Assembly: GCA_963691815.1 (NCBI GenBank)
Contig: OY829661.1
Coordinates: 18,379,849 to 18,443,848 of the forward strand
Length of the DNA stretch: 64,000 nucleotides
DNA from: Echiichthys vipera
Taxonomy: Eukaryota; Chordata; Actinopteri; Perciformes; Trachinidae
Direction of reading: 5' to 3'
The notes under the pieces were generated by a model. It made no database searches and was not told the origin of the DNA. It saw nothing but the letters and a program-made list of their open reading frames with translations. Positions 36,716 through 51,300 of this stretch are shown here, one piece after another. The number at the start of each line of letters is the position of its first letter. Within the stretch, counting starts at the first letter, position 1. A program made the translations under genes and the position numbers.

Positions 36716-36905
36716 TTCGTCCCTCTTTGCGGCCTCGTAATTGCGGCGCGTTAACGACGCCACGGTTCGCCGGTGCCGCGGCCCACCTGGTGCCGCCGCG
36801 TCCGCGTGGGACTGCGCGAGGATGATGGAGAGGGAGAGGCCGCGCGCGCTCCGTCATTGAGATCTGCAGCAGCATGTGAAAGGAGGTGATTAGGCGCGCG
36901 CTCAG
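36716..36905. promoter_or_regulatory. Isolated CpG-dense block downstream of pax8
   Basis: About 190 bp with many CpG steps (GCGGCGCGTTAACGACG, GGTGCCGCGGCCCACC, CCGCGTCCGCG, GGCCGCGCGCGCT, GGCGCGCGC) in otherwise AT-rich DNA. It could be a small CpG island, a conserved enhancer or a promoter of a non-coding RNA. No reading frame or splice chain leads from it. Function unknown. Confidence 0.4.
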
Positions 36906-37220
36906 ACACATTATAACGACTGTAATGACGCCAGTGTATTATCAGATACCACTTTAGTGTTTTATCTATTTTTCAGTTTTTCCTGAAAAACAATGATGAG
37001 AATAAATGTGCAGGCACAAAAAACGAGCCCCAAATTGTTTATTTACTTTACCTAAATAACATAAAACAAGATGCACACTGTCATATGCATGTGTAGACTA
37101 TATAGACTATTTTACCATAAATTCGTTTATCAGTAAACAGGTAAGACGTAGTTTTATATGACATTAATATGAATATAATGAACAAACAATCTCAAAATCC
37201 ATTCTGTTGCTGTTATATAC

Positions 37221-37336
<116 letters not shown>

Positions 37337-38495
37337 AACAAAGTTTTAATTCTACTATGGTGAAAATATATTGATGTTGATGATTTTGATGGACCGAACC
37401 AAATATTCATACCATTACAAATATATTATTTACCAATAAATGACGAACAATAAAGTATTTCTTTGCTTAACTTTATGTGATCTGCAAAAAAAAAAAAAAA
37501 CACACATTTTTGTTTAATGGGGTTTGTTTTTATAACTTTTTAAATTAAACTTTAGGATTCCCATCAGTGTGGAAACAAATGTGCGCTTCCTGTTCCAGTT
37601 TCTGTGCTTGGTTTTATGCTGTTTGGTCTCATTAGACCACTGCAACCTCTGCAGTAATTCTCAGTTCACAAACTTCTGTGTGGTTCATGGCCTAATTCAT
37701 CATTAAAGAAGCCCTCAACCCTAATTACATAACTCTGGAATGAGACTGTATGAAGGTTTTTGAGAGAATCACTTAAAGTCCTCAATATCAGTTCGGTCAG
37801 AGCGGTGTCTGTCTGCTGATGAAGATCAGCCCTGACGTCTTTCTGTTTACAGTATGCACTTCTCTTTCTCTCTGCCTCTCCGAGCCTCCCCTCTCCTCAC
37901 ATTTCAACATTTTCCTGACTCACCTCTTTACACCCCTCTCTTTGTATCCCTCTCCTGCAGCCGCACTACTGTACACACCCTGTAAACTTTAAACAATAGC
38001 TGCACTTCATCCCATTGTTGTCCAAGTGGCCTGGACCACTCCAGACAGCCCATCAACTGACTGGACACTCATTCTTTTCCAGTTCCCTGCTCAGGCATGC
38101 AGAAACACACACATCCATATACACTCGTACATACAGAGGAGCTTTCAAGTCGACGAGGTAAACCTTTTCACTGAACCCGGTTTCAAATTCCTCTGCCAGC
38201 TGAGGGCCGGCCAGAGAAATAACAGCAGTTAACGTTAAACATTAACAGTCTCTCTGCCAAAAGAGTAAAAAACAAAACATTACACTGCTACACACAAGCC
38301 ACAGCAGAAATAACTCCTCTCGGTCTCTCCCTGGGCCTATTAGCAAGGAGGTTTCGGGCCACAGTGCTTCTGGTAATGAGCCCGGCAGCACAATACAGGC
38401 ACCGGGCCGGAACAGCTGAGGGCAGACAAAGCTGGCAGGACGGGGCGACTGGGACTTACTACATTTAACACAGACCCATACTAACACTGTGTCCG

Positions 38496-38553
<58 letters not shown>

Positions 38554-40295
38554 TGTGTGTGTGATGGAGGAGAAGGCATGTGTCCCATCACCATTATGGG
38601 GACAAACTCAAAGACAGAATGGGGGCCCCTGGAGAAATTGCTGCCAAAAAGGCAGCAGAGGAGTGTGTGGCAATCAGTGGGGATGACGGGTTGGGGTTGT
38701 CCTGCGCCAGTCATCTGGAAAGTTCTCCACTTATCTCCGGGCCCGAGACACTGGGCCAACAAATTCAGCCCGGCAAATAAGTATTATGTAGGCTGACAAA
38801 ATTTGTCCGTCCAAATGAGCTGCAGAACACGCTGTTGTTTCAAACCGCGCTGCTGTGTGGGCCCCGCCCGGCTCAGGCTTCTTTGTGGCCCTTTGCAGAA
38901 AACCAGATTGTGTGAGTGAACCCATCACCTTGTTTGTTAATTGTTTTGGATGAAGCCTGGCTCATTGTTTTGAACCATTTGTCGTCTTTTTGCATTGAGC
39001 CATCCACTTTTTCTTGGAATACTTTGCAGTGTGATATTCTTATTCTGTTGTCGACTTTGTCCATAACAGCTTCTCATTCCCTTTTGGTTTCATACACTTA
39101 TATCACATCTGAAGGTGTCAGTATGCTGCAACTGACACCTTTAGATGTGTTGTTGTGGGAGACGTGTCCAGCAATTTCTTTTCAAAACCCACAACTTGAC
39201 AATCTTGTCCACATACCGCAGTGGTTATCAATGTGTGCAGAATTTTAAATGATCTTGCGAGCTCTCTTTGCTCATTCTTCACACTTCAATCTAGAAATTA
39301 GAAAAACGACTTGATTAGGATTAGAAAAAAAAGCTGTGGTTTGGTTTAGAACTTCCGGTACATGAACAGCGGTCCCCTGGGTTAAAGTCCTGTGTTTTCC
39401 GAGCCATTCAACACCCTGACCCACCTGCCTACGTGGAGTTAAGCGCTCTTATACGATGTCACAGGATTTCCTTTTTTGCACCGTACGCAATTTCTACTGT
39501 TATAAATACGTGCATTAAACACTTATTGCAGTGCTTTACTTTTCTCAGTAATATGAACGAACAGTGAAGGAAAACAGCCTTTGTTTACTTGTGTGTTGTT
39601 CACATACAATGCGCCATAAATGTAGACATTAAAGTACAGTTGAGGCTGAAGAGATCCCCAAAATTGTTACAATTCATCCAATCAACAATCGAAAATGGTT
39701 TAACCAGACAACTTTCCAGCTTTCAGCCACATCTCATGACCTTCCTCAGTGGAAAATACATGTTAGTTTGCGACTCAACCTTTCCTGTTTCCAAGGACAA
39801 AAGATGAACCTCCAAGCAAAACAATCAATAGCTGTCAAGACATTTGTCTAAAAATACAACAAGTGTTGACCTCGTGGTGGCGCTAGAGGAAAAGTGAGAT
39901 CACCAGAGTCAGTTGGATTCATCCTCTGGGAACCATGAATGACTAAAGAATATTTTGTCCTAACCCATCCAGTAAATGTTGAGATATTTCAAGAGTGACC
40001 TCCCCATGGTTGTTGGTACAAGCATCTTTTTATGACCCATATTACGTTTATTTTGACTGTGACCTCCAGTGGCAGTAGCTAATTATGATGGGAGCAAAGG
40101 AAGAAATCAGGTGACGTAGTAGAAAAATGCAACAAAGTCTGCGTAGGGTGGAGTTTGGGTTGGATGGATTGATCAAACAAACACAAGACTTTCACTCAGG
40201 AGGCTGCTGTTGATGTCCCGTGTGAAACCAAAAGTCAACATTGGCTTTATTAATTTACATACACGAGCTATCTATGTGCTGCGTCACGCCTCACA

Positions 40296-40580
40296 GCAAG
40301 AGGGTTTCTGGTTGGAATCCCGACTGGGGCCCTTCTGTGCAAGAGGTCATGTTCTCTCCGTGTCTGCGTGGGTTCTCTGGCTTCCTCCCACAGTCCGAAA
40401 ACATGCACATGTTAATTGATGATTCTAAATTTCCCGTAGCTGTGAATGTGAGTGTGGATGGTTGTCTGTCTCTGTTTGTCTCTATGTGCAGGACCCCTCT
40501 TCACGCCCGATGTCAGCTGGGATGGGCTCCAGCCACCCTGTGACCTGCGATAGCGAAGATGGATGGATGGAGTTATCTAT
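40296..40580 (-). repeat. Widespread fish interspersed repeat, reverse copy
   Basis: Contains, in reverse orientation, the same phrases as 63365-63690: GGGTTCTCTGGCTTCCTCCC, AAACATGCACATGTTAATTG and GATGTCAGCTGGGATGGGCT, ending in ATGG tandem units at 40560-40572. This family is one of the commonest in teleost genomes. Its class is not settled by the sequence here, and it contains no gene. Confidence 0.7.
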
Positions 40581-43223
40581 GTAAAGAAAACTGTGACTGT
40601 TACATTTAGGTATTTATATTTAGGATTTGTGGTTGTACGGATTGAAAGACTTATAGGGTATTCACTGGGTAACTGACAGTGGCAATAGATGACAAGTCAT
40701 AGGATAAAGAAACTTTAGGATTCATCCTCCCGGGACAACAAATGTCCACCAAACAAATGTTAAGATATCTCAGTCTGGACCAAAGTGGTGGACTGAGTGA
40801 TCCAATGTTAGTATAAGAGACATTTTGGCCAAAAAAAAAGCCTCAAAACACCTGTGTGGACTTCAAATGACAACACCTTCCTCAAATTTCAACAAGCTAC
40901 CTAATCTCCTCCACCTTTAACCATAATGCGCCTGGAACAAATGCGCCAGTCAAACATAGCAAAGTGGTCAAACAGAGGGTGTTTCTGTGTCTCAGGCAGA
41001 GGGAGGAAACACAGGTGCCCTGTGTCCAACCAGCCTATTAAACAACACAGTCCTGTGCCCTGAAGGCAGGAAGCTGCTATTGACTGGAAGACATCAAGAA
41101 AAACGCACCTTTCAAAGAGCATACACATTCAACACTATACACACACATGGAGGTGGATAAAATCTGCCAGGTATCAGGTACTGCCCTGAGGGACAGGGCT
41201 GACCTGTGGAGGCCGGGGGAGTCACACACACACACACAGCTCATTCAGCATCACACACACATCTCTATAATGCAGTTTTATCCTTGAATTGAACCATGGG
41301 TTAGATATTATTAATCTATGCAAATATTCATAGTTGAAACTGATTCCTGTTTCGAGTTGAAAGATGAACTGAGATTAGATGGAGGAGATTACATCACAAG
41401 CATTCTTGCTCCACTCTATACATTGAATTAACCCGTGGAGCGACGACTGGTATGTTTGTCCTGCATGTTGAAAGCCACTGAGTCTGTGCCCGAGGAGTGT
41501 TGTCAGAGTGTGTGTGTGTGGGAGAGGAGAGAGAGGGCAAAAAGAGGTCATGCGTTTAAATGCCCTTAAGCAAGGCACTTGCCTTAACTCTCTCAATGAG
41601 AGGCTCCTTTGCTACAAAAGGCCAGCATTTGTAAAAGGGGTATGAAGGGTCGGCTCTGATGAAATCTAAAGAGTGATCCATGTTTGGGTCTGATAGGCAA
41701 ATAAAATGAAAATGTCTGGCCATGAGAGAAGCAACACTAATGAGTGCAGTCTGCGAGGGATAAGGATGTTTTTCTTCGGTGCCTCCCATTTCTTTCAAAT
41801 CAAATGACCGCAATAAAAGAAGATCACTTCCCATTGTAAATTACACTCATATGGAAACCAAATATATTGACGGCATTAGTCCAAAAGTATAGGAGATGTC
41901 TGGTACAAGTGGACGCTTGGTATTAGTTAGTGTCTCAGTGAAAGAGGCAAAGGGGGTCTGAGTGGAAAAACAAAACCCCTGAGAGGACCACAGAGAGGCT
42001 TCGAGGGCCCTGGACGCAGAAATCACAACAGCAGCAGTTGAGAGCGAAGGATGGAGGGGGGAGGGGGGGGGGGTCCACGAGGGAGACAAAAATGCTTTTT
42101 TTTTTCAAAAGCCAGAGTGGGAGAAATCAAGTGTTAGTGCGGAGGAGAGATAAAATGTAACAAGTAGAGCGTGCGAGGCGTCAGCAGCAGATGGAGAATG
42201 TGCGTCAGGAGGAGCATTGAGGGCAGGAAAAAAAAAATCCCAGGGATGAATGTGAGTGTTTACAGTACGGTTTATGTTTGCTGGCAGTGTTTGCAGGTGC
42301 TTATATTTGCAGATCTATGCTGAGCAATGTTCAAAGCAACGTTATGCATAAGGGGGGAGGAAAGCGGAAAAAGGATGACCTTACGTGTCGTGGTCTTTTT
42401 TTTTTGGAGCCCATGCAGGACAAGCCCCTAATGATCACAACTTGAGCTCTTGCCTTTTTAATTACCCACCCAGGCCTGACTGAGTCGCACAAAGCTCGAG
42501 AATGGAGTGGCGCAGATGGAACAAAAACAGGCCAATTCCTTGGGAAGGATGCCCTCTGAACCCAGCAGCTAATGCAGCCCCTGCTGCTCCAGCCGGTCAT
42601 TATTGTTGTTGGAGAGGAGGAGAGAGATGGCACTCCAAAACAAGGCCACCACCACGGTTGAAGTCATGGTCCACAGGCCATGTGAGAAGGAGCTTTTGGT
42701 TGAGAGCTCCTGTGTGACGCTGGTGCACAACAAGCACCTCCAGAACATTATTAAACATTTCAATTTGATCTGAAGGCCCTAATGGCTGCCTCTTGCCATA
42801 ACATTTCGTCACAGGCCCGAGAGCATGTAGGTTAGCCGGGATGGCGTCGCCTTTCAGCGTCGCCTCTCAAGGTGCTATGACGGCCCCGGGCCCCTGTCAC
42901 TCATACGGCCCATCAGTCACCCTCATCTGCAGAATCTGACTTTATCTTAATGAGCTGTTGTTATTCCTGTGAATGAATGGAGGCTGCTTCCATTCATAGG
43001 ACAAGAAGTGGAACATTATCACGTTACCGAGCACCATAGATGATCTGTAAGCTTCACCCGGTGTCTGTCCAGGAGGGGAAAAGTGTTAAATAAATCTCAA
43101 CACTTCAGCTTCAGTAAAAAAACGTTCACTTGTCCTGTGCCTTAATCCAATTCAGACACTCAAAAAGTCCCTGTCTGTATTGTCTGTGTTCTTCATTGCG
43201 TTTCCTATTGTCACCTCACATTC

Positions 43224-43280
<57 letters not shown>

Positions 43281-43407
43281 GAGTTGGGACTGAGGGAGCT
43301 TAATTCAAGACATCCTGCTCTTATTGTTGACCGCCCCAGGTCGACCGCTGCTCAACATGTCAGGCTCAAAGAGAACAAAATGGGGCCCGTGCCACTGAGA
43401 ACGATCA

Positions 43408-43656
<249 letters not shown>

Positions 43657-44493
43657 CCAGGTCCTCTGTTCTCTTTTGTAATTGACGTGACATGTAATGA
43701 GAATCATTCATTTTTAGACATTCACTATTTGGAAAAATCGCTGTAAAGTAATCGTTACCCAGGAAATCCCATTATTTAAAAAAAAAAAACACAAGCAACT
43801 AGATCTTCTGATCAATTGAACTCATTTGATTTGATCTTTGATCAGTCTGCAACTCTCACCTGTGAATAATATTTTAAAAGCCTTCATCGTCTGAGGTCGG
43901 TTTCATGGAATAAAGATACACTGTGTTTGGATATTAATAATAAAGCAGATATTTGCAGGAAAAAAGCAACAATAACAGAATACGGCAAGGTTGAGGATCT
44001 TAAAATGTTCCAATTCTTACTTTTTTGAAAAAGTGAAAAAAAAAAAAGTGTTCCCACTGACCCTGTTGTATATTGTCTGCTCATACTGAATGAGGAACGG
44101 AAGTAACATTAAATTTTTCCCCAAAGAGAAGAAAAACATAACATTTTGGAAACAAACCCTTCATTTGCAAAACAAAATGTAACAATTGCATCAACATATT
44201 ATACACAAACAATAAAAGTGCAATACGGATTCTTTTAAAAAAACAAAACAGCACATCCATCCTGTCTCCCTTCATTCACTCAGAGTTCTGCAGGACTACG
44301 GCACCCTCTAGTGGTTTACATTTTAAAGGCACATTTTGCACAAATTAAAACTAACACATGGAGGCAAATTTGCACTGTTTTGAGTACAACAAAACTAAAT
44401 AAATTAGGTCCAGACAATTTGAGTCACTTAACAAATGAATCAGGTTACCGCTTTCTATCCTGAGAGAGACTGAGGGTTTTGGATTCCCTGAGG

Positions 44494-44499
44494 TTTATT
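44494..44499 (-). terminator. psd4 polyadenylation signal
   Basis: TTTATT on the + strand (AATAAA on the - strand), about 162 bp past the psd4 stop. It implies a short 3'UTR. Confidence 0.55.
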
Positions 44500-44660
44500 T
44501 TTGTGCACGACATAAAAAATACAGAAAAACTCTAAAACAAAACATTAACTTGCCTCAGATATGACTCTGGTGTTTCTCTGCGTCTCTGCTCAGTGCTTTC
44601 ACAAACTAGAGTCCCATGAGGTTACAGCAGAAGTTTATAAATGTGATCATAAAACACCTG

Positions 44661-47600
44661 TCAGGCCTCTTTAACCCACCGAGGAATGATGGTCCTGCGA
44701 TAAGTCCGTCTTTCTGAAATGTTGCGTCTGACTTTGATCACCGTCACCGGGGTTGCTATCTCCAGGTCCAGGGAAGGGCTTGAGTGGGACTTTTTCAGCC
44801 CGCCTTCATCCTCCTCTTCCTCTCCAACAGAGCCTGCACACACTGCTTTATCAAACTGGTTCAGGTCTGCGATGCTCAGCCTGCCATTGCTTATCTTCGT
44901 CACGCTCTTCCAGGCCTCCAGCACCTGGATATAGATCTCATAGCGACACATCTGTGGAGTTTGAAGAGACACAGGGTCACTCGGGTGTCCTTTTTGCACT
45001 CTCACGCACACGCTTTCACTCACTGTGCTTTCAATACCTCACGCTGCAGGTACTCCGCTCTGATGCGTTGCTCCTCCAGCTCCTTGGCTTTGGCCTTTTT
45101 CCCCTCTGGCAGGTTTTGCTGCAGGTACAACAAGTCCGCTTTGAAGGACTCAAGCATTCCTGCATGAGACTGCAGCTGACGCTCCTGCACAATGGAAAGA
45201 GCAGTAGCACAGATAAAAGACTTCATGCAAATCCTGCTGGGGATCAGATAGAAAGAATGTCACTGTCTTACTCCAGCTGAGGAGGTACACAAACGTTCAT
45301 GTGTATCATGGTAAATGGGCATCATGTGCTTCATTTCTGCACTGCATTAACTGTTATCTACTGTAAGTTGCAATAAAACTGCATTTTGAGAGATTTGTTT
45401 CTTCCTTAATTTCAAAGATAATATAGAAATCATCCAAACATGTAAAGACAGACAGATTTATTTTTAAAGTGAGAAAATTAGCTCAATTCACTACACTCAG
45501 GTTTTGCTGCTACAGCCTTATGTGGTCTATTATGACCATTAGTTCATAGAGGCTACTGTTGGCTTGCATTGCTAGATAATAGACAAACTTTAGCATTTAT
45601 GATCATTATGTAATTGTTACATGTAACCATAGTGACCACTGTTCATCTTGGAGTTGAAGTCGGCTTTTGAGGCAAAACCTGAGCTAGATTCAAAGTCATA
45701 ACACGGGTTCATTAATAATTTGTACAGTAATGTTTGGAGCAGTTCATATAATGGCTTGGCATTAATATAAAAAAGGCACAGTCGGGCTGGGATAGTCTAC
45801 TCAATAAAATGTGCAGTTTTACACTTAAACGAATAGTTTAAAAGTACTGAAAAAATACATTTATACAGAACAAATACTTGTGATTACTGTATAAGGATAA
45901 TATCATAATAACATTACAGTAAATTGTCACTGAGAAAGAGAAGTATGAGTGTGTACCAGAGTCTGAGCAGACTGCGACGAGGGGAGGATCGGTCTGAAGA
46001 ACCTTCTCTGAGAGCCGACGGCGGCGGGGAACGGGGGCGAGGAGTGAAGAGCCGACACCAGGTTGATGCGGCTGATCCATGAATACATCTCCACTTTGGA
46101 TCTGACAGGGGGAAAAAAATGTGACCCTGACCGTCCAACTCTTTGACACAAACACACATAATCACACCGCGGTGACTTACGAGGCCTGAAAGAGGAAAAC
46201 CCTCCAGTCGGCCGTCTGCAAACGGAAGACGTGGGGCTTCTTGGTGTAGTTGGCGGCCTGATCGGCCAGAGAGTGGTGCACGCTCACCACCTCCTCGCTC
46301 ATCGGCTGATCTTTCCTGTAATCATCCTGACACACACATGCACAAAGACACTAAATTATCTTTACTGTAGGGAATCAAACTGTTAATAATGACATCGACT
46401 GCTGTAGAGAATCACACCGAATAATGCTGAAAAAGCAAAAGCTGAGTGACTGACCTTCTGTAAGTAAAGGACCATTCCCCTCAGCACACCGTAGAAAGTC
46501 TTCCAGCCTCTCTTCCCCCACGGAGCTGCCACACAGAAACACACAGCATTAAGATAACACGGCACTGATATAAAAGCCCTCCATGACAAAGGCCACTCGT
46601 TACAAATGAGAACTTAACAACCAACTATCAAACGCAGAGTCCATCAAATAAAAAAGAGCTGAAGCTGCCTAGAGAAGTATCTCAACTCTAAATGTTGAAA
46701 TTTAACAAAATCTCTTTATTTATTTAACTGGCATGAATGCTAACCCACCGATAGTTCTTATGAGAGTACTTGCTGTCAACTGTGTTATCAAAACTCACTT
46801 TCTATCAGATTCAGTGCATTACTTCCTACTTTTGAAGTCTGTAAAAACTACTCTGCCGTCATTAATATTTTGTCTAACATGGTTTTTACATAGAAAGTAA
46901 AAAAAAAACTCAGCGAAGCGGCTGGAAGTACATCTACTCTTTCTCCCTCATTGAGAAATACTGGCCTCGCCCCGCCCACCAACGTGTTCAACGATCAACA
47001 ATCAATAAGGGAAATAATATAATCAAATAAAAATCTAAGCGTAAACACAAAGAGTTTGAATTAAAACATTAAACCTCACAACATCTCATTTGACCTGCCT
47101 TCTAAGGTCTTTCATACATATAAACATTTTCCATCGTATACCACTATGTTTTCCAAACTGAGTGGTTACCTTTAAAAATGGACATTTGTATAAAATGATG
47201 ACTGTCTTTAGGATAATTCTTTAGGAACATACTTGATGTTTTCTGTTGCCAGCTGGCCTTATTTCTTTTACAAACACGTACTTTTACATTTCAAACACTG
47301 TAACAACGCCAAACATCCGAAATCCTTAGTTCATTATAATGTTAACGCCCTACCCTGAGATAGGATGATTTAAATCCTGATTAAATAAAGGCAAAATAAA
47401 CAAGACGGATGTTTGTGTCTCACTCACTGCGTTTGCCGTCAATGTCGGCGTGGATCTTTCTCTGGAGGAACCCCTGTTTGACCACTGAGGCCGCTTTGTC
47501 ATGAGGAATGTCCTGGAAGGGGTTGGCCTTCGAACGCTGCGGCGCGTCTTCTCCTGCGTCCTCGTCCGCCAACACGGAGCTCTTCAACTCCTCCTCGTCA

Positions 47601-48312
47601 CTTTAAAATGTGTGAGATATGATATATGTGAAGAGTGAAGAATGAACAGATGTTGTTTCATGACGGTGTTTATGTGAGCTGCACTTACACAGCCCACTCC
47701 AGTGGCTCGCTCCTTATGGAATTGTAAAGACTCTGCAACGTAGAAGGAGAGGAAAATGTTAAATTATTTTCACTAATCATGATTTGACTTTGCTTTCTGG
47801 GGGATAAAAAAAGGGACAGTAAATACCTTCAAGAGGTCCTTGCTGAAGTTTTCTTCTTCATTCATCCCGTCCAGGTTGGACACGAATTTAGACGAGGACA
47901 TGGATTTCCCTACATTCTGTTAACACACAAAACGTATAATTAAATGTCTCACAGAGATAATTTAGCAACACAGTGCCACGTCAGGACAAATCCTAAGATG
48001 TAGTCGTAAATGTGTCCCACCTGTCCATGCAAGTCGGTGTTGAGAAGCATCAAAGCACATGTGAGAGCCAACACAGACTCTGAGGATGTTAAAAAAATAA
48101 CAAAGAGGGAAAATGACACATTCATCTGTCACACGTGAGCGCTGTATTTTTGAGCAGAAAACAAAAAAGTAAACCATTAATGAGGCTGACCTGAAGAGGT
48201 AAAGGAGTCAGGGTTGCACTGATGGAAGCGGCAGGCGAAATGCTGCAGCACGCGCTCTCTCTCCTGGGTCTCTCCTATCAGTATCACCACTTTCAGAAAT
48301 GATCTAAGAGCG

Positions 48313-48387
<75 letters not shown>

Positions 48388-51300
48388 AAGGAAAAGGATT
48401 ACAATAGGTTTTGCGAGCGTGTTTTGTGAGAGCTGTCACTGCGTGAAATCCGAGCTCCAACTCCGTCATTCTCACCTCAGGGCATGATCGAGAACTTGCC
48501 CGGTGAAGTCAAAGAGTTTGAGGTATTCCTCCCCGACAGCACGGCTGAAGTCATTGCTTAACAGAGAAAAAACACATTCTGTATCAGTGTTATGACCCCT
48601 TTATTTCTTAGAAATGATATAATCTGTTTTATACCTGAAGACGTTTTTCTGGGTCAGTAGAGAAAACAAATAAAGTATCTATAACTTCATATCTTGCCAG
48701 TATTGCAGGTAGGAATATTGGTCTTGAATATGAATATGATGGCCAAGCATATAGAGGAACGGGTTCATTTCAGTCAACCCAAACTATCAAAAAGGTCCAA
48801 AAAGATGTACACATTTACTGGATGTGTAAATACTGGATCCTTCACTTCCCATGATGCACCTGAATAGCATCTTTTGTTAGACTCTCCATGTCTGTGGTTT
48901 TGTAGCAAAGACTTTCTGTCATTATTAGATTGTGATATAATTTGTCTGACTTGAAGGTTCACTCTGTTAACAGACTACATGTTGTGAGGCTGATGCTTAG
49001 GTTAAGTAGTCAAATAAATACATCTTTATACAGATACCCTACATGTATTGTATATCAACATCAGCAACAGAACACCTATATAGCGTTTAAATAGGCTACT
49101 TTGTCATAATCAAAACAATAGGAGATATAAACTGATATAGGGGTCGGAAACGGATCCAACAGGATGTGAGTGCTTCTGTCACTTCCTGTACAGACTGAAT
49201 ACTATGACTGTCTGTCTGAATATACCTGTATTTACCCTCTGTCTGAAACGCTCCGTTTTAGCGCCTGTCTTTTTAAGACCCCCTGCTGTAAAAGCCCAGT
49301 CTGCTCTGATTGATCAGCGTGCCCGGGTCTTTGCCATTTGTGCTCGCATTACAGTCGGGGAATGACTGTAGCAGCACTTTCAACCTATATATAGTAAAGT
49401 TGTGACATCACAATTGTACAGAAGTCCTGACGGATCGTTTAAAGGCACAGTTTCTGAACACTGGCTGTGTGCATTTCTCTGTGGATTGAGCCTTTTGCTA
49501 CTTTCACAGTATTTATATAACACCTTGACCTGCTCTTTAATTAAAAAAAAATCTTGGAAATCTCACTTTTGACAATATGTGACCCTTTGTAAAGCTCCTC
49601 CACAGAAAACCATTGGAGCTGCAGCTCAACTGGTCAGTTGTTTATAGAGTTTAAAAGAAAGAAAGTATGTTCTTACTCTTTGTCTAGGTGCTTCACCACA
49701 TCCACACGTTGGATCCCATCCAACTTATACAGCCGTTCAGCGAGACGGCGGGCCATCTCTCTGTTCACCTCGTCTCCATTCATATGAGGCACTGTTGTCT
49801 CAGTAGGTTTGGGATGTTCTCCGTTTGCAACAACTGTTTGCACAGATCCATCCTCAGGACCTCCTACTTCTTCACCCTGATGTGACGTCTCAGCCTGTTT
49901 GTCCACCTGATTGAAGTCGGCGTCTGTTGCCTGCTGTGCGACCTCGGTCTCAGCAGACAGATGCTCCGTTATTCCTGACTCATCTGTCTCTGGCTGCGCA
50001 AGATGCTCAGGCGGCGCTGGCTGAGACGAGTCGGCCGTTTGCGCAGTCTGCTCATTCTGCTCTGATGGCTCCGTCTGTTCTTGCTGCTCTGCCACTGCGG
50101 GTTCTTCAGCTTCAACGCAAACTGTCTGCTCTGACTGAGTAGAGTCCTCTGGCAGGACCGCAGTTTCAGGTTCGGTTGATTCTTCCGTCAGTTCCATCTC
50201 TGGCGCCTGTTCCCGATGTTGTGACTGTCCTGACTGGCCGGAGTCTTGTGACACCTCTGCTTGGATCTGCTCTGACTCTTCTGTCATCTCAAGCTGCTCG
50301 GACCCGGCGTGTTCGGACTGTAGTGGCAGCTCTACGTCCTGTGATGCCGTTTGGTAACAATCTTGTTGCTCTAAACCACTTGTCACCTCCAGCTTTTCTG
50401 TCAGTTCTACTATCTCGTGTATGTCAACTGTCCTCTCTGCGTTATGTGCCGCCTGCACTGACGGTTCTGCGTTGTCGTCCACAGCCTCTGACTGTCCAGG
50501 GTCTATGTTCTGATCCACGTCTTCACACATTTCTGGCTCTTCAGTCTGACCTGCGGAATCTTCATGTAACCGCTCTAGTACCTCTATGTCGTCTTCAGTC
50601 CCTGAGTGCTGACTTTCCTCCAAAAGCTCAGACTGCTGCAGATCAGTTAGCTCATCTGGGTTTACGGTTGGTCCAGTATCATCAGTTTGTAGTGGCTCTG
50701 CACGAAGCTTCCTACAAAGTATGGATGAAATATGCATTCTGGTTGTTATAATAGCACATTATACTATGACACGAAAAATATACCGGAAGCATTTGCTGTT
50801 CATACACACTTCCCCTTTCTTATGTTACGTAAGTCTGTGATACTCACACATCACTCAGACAGATGACAGCTTTCGCTTCTTCACTTTCTTCAGTACAGGA
50901 CAGGTTTATCTGCTCCTGCTCTTCTCCCTCACCTTCCTCCTCACTCACAACACCATTCGCTGAAGTTTGCTCTTCCTCTGAGTCTCCCCATCCAGTCAGC
51001 AGAACGCCAGGCTCCTCCTGTTCCTGTTCTGGTTCTAAATCCACAAAACTGTCTTCTATGTCTTTTGAGACACCAGTCTCTTCAAAAATATCAACTAAGT
51101 CCACAGTTTCAACAGGATGTGACGTTTCTGAGTGCCCCTCCTCTTCTCCTCCTTCTTCTTCTTCTTCTTCTTCTTCTTCTTCTTCTTCTTCTTCTTCTGA
51201 GTCTGTCCTCAGTGAGATTTCTGGAAGATTTTTTGAAGAAGATAGTGAACATCAGGGTGAAAACCATGAGCAGGCCATAAGCATTACAGAAACTCCAGAA

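Noticed and set aside
50176..50751. + strand frame of 191 codons opposite psd4
   Set aside because: Shadow of the acidic psd4 exon, whose - strand frame has family similarity downstream and correct splice phases.
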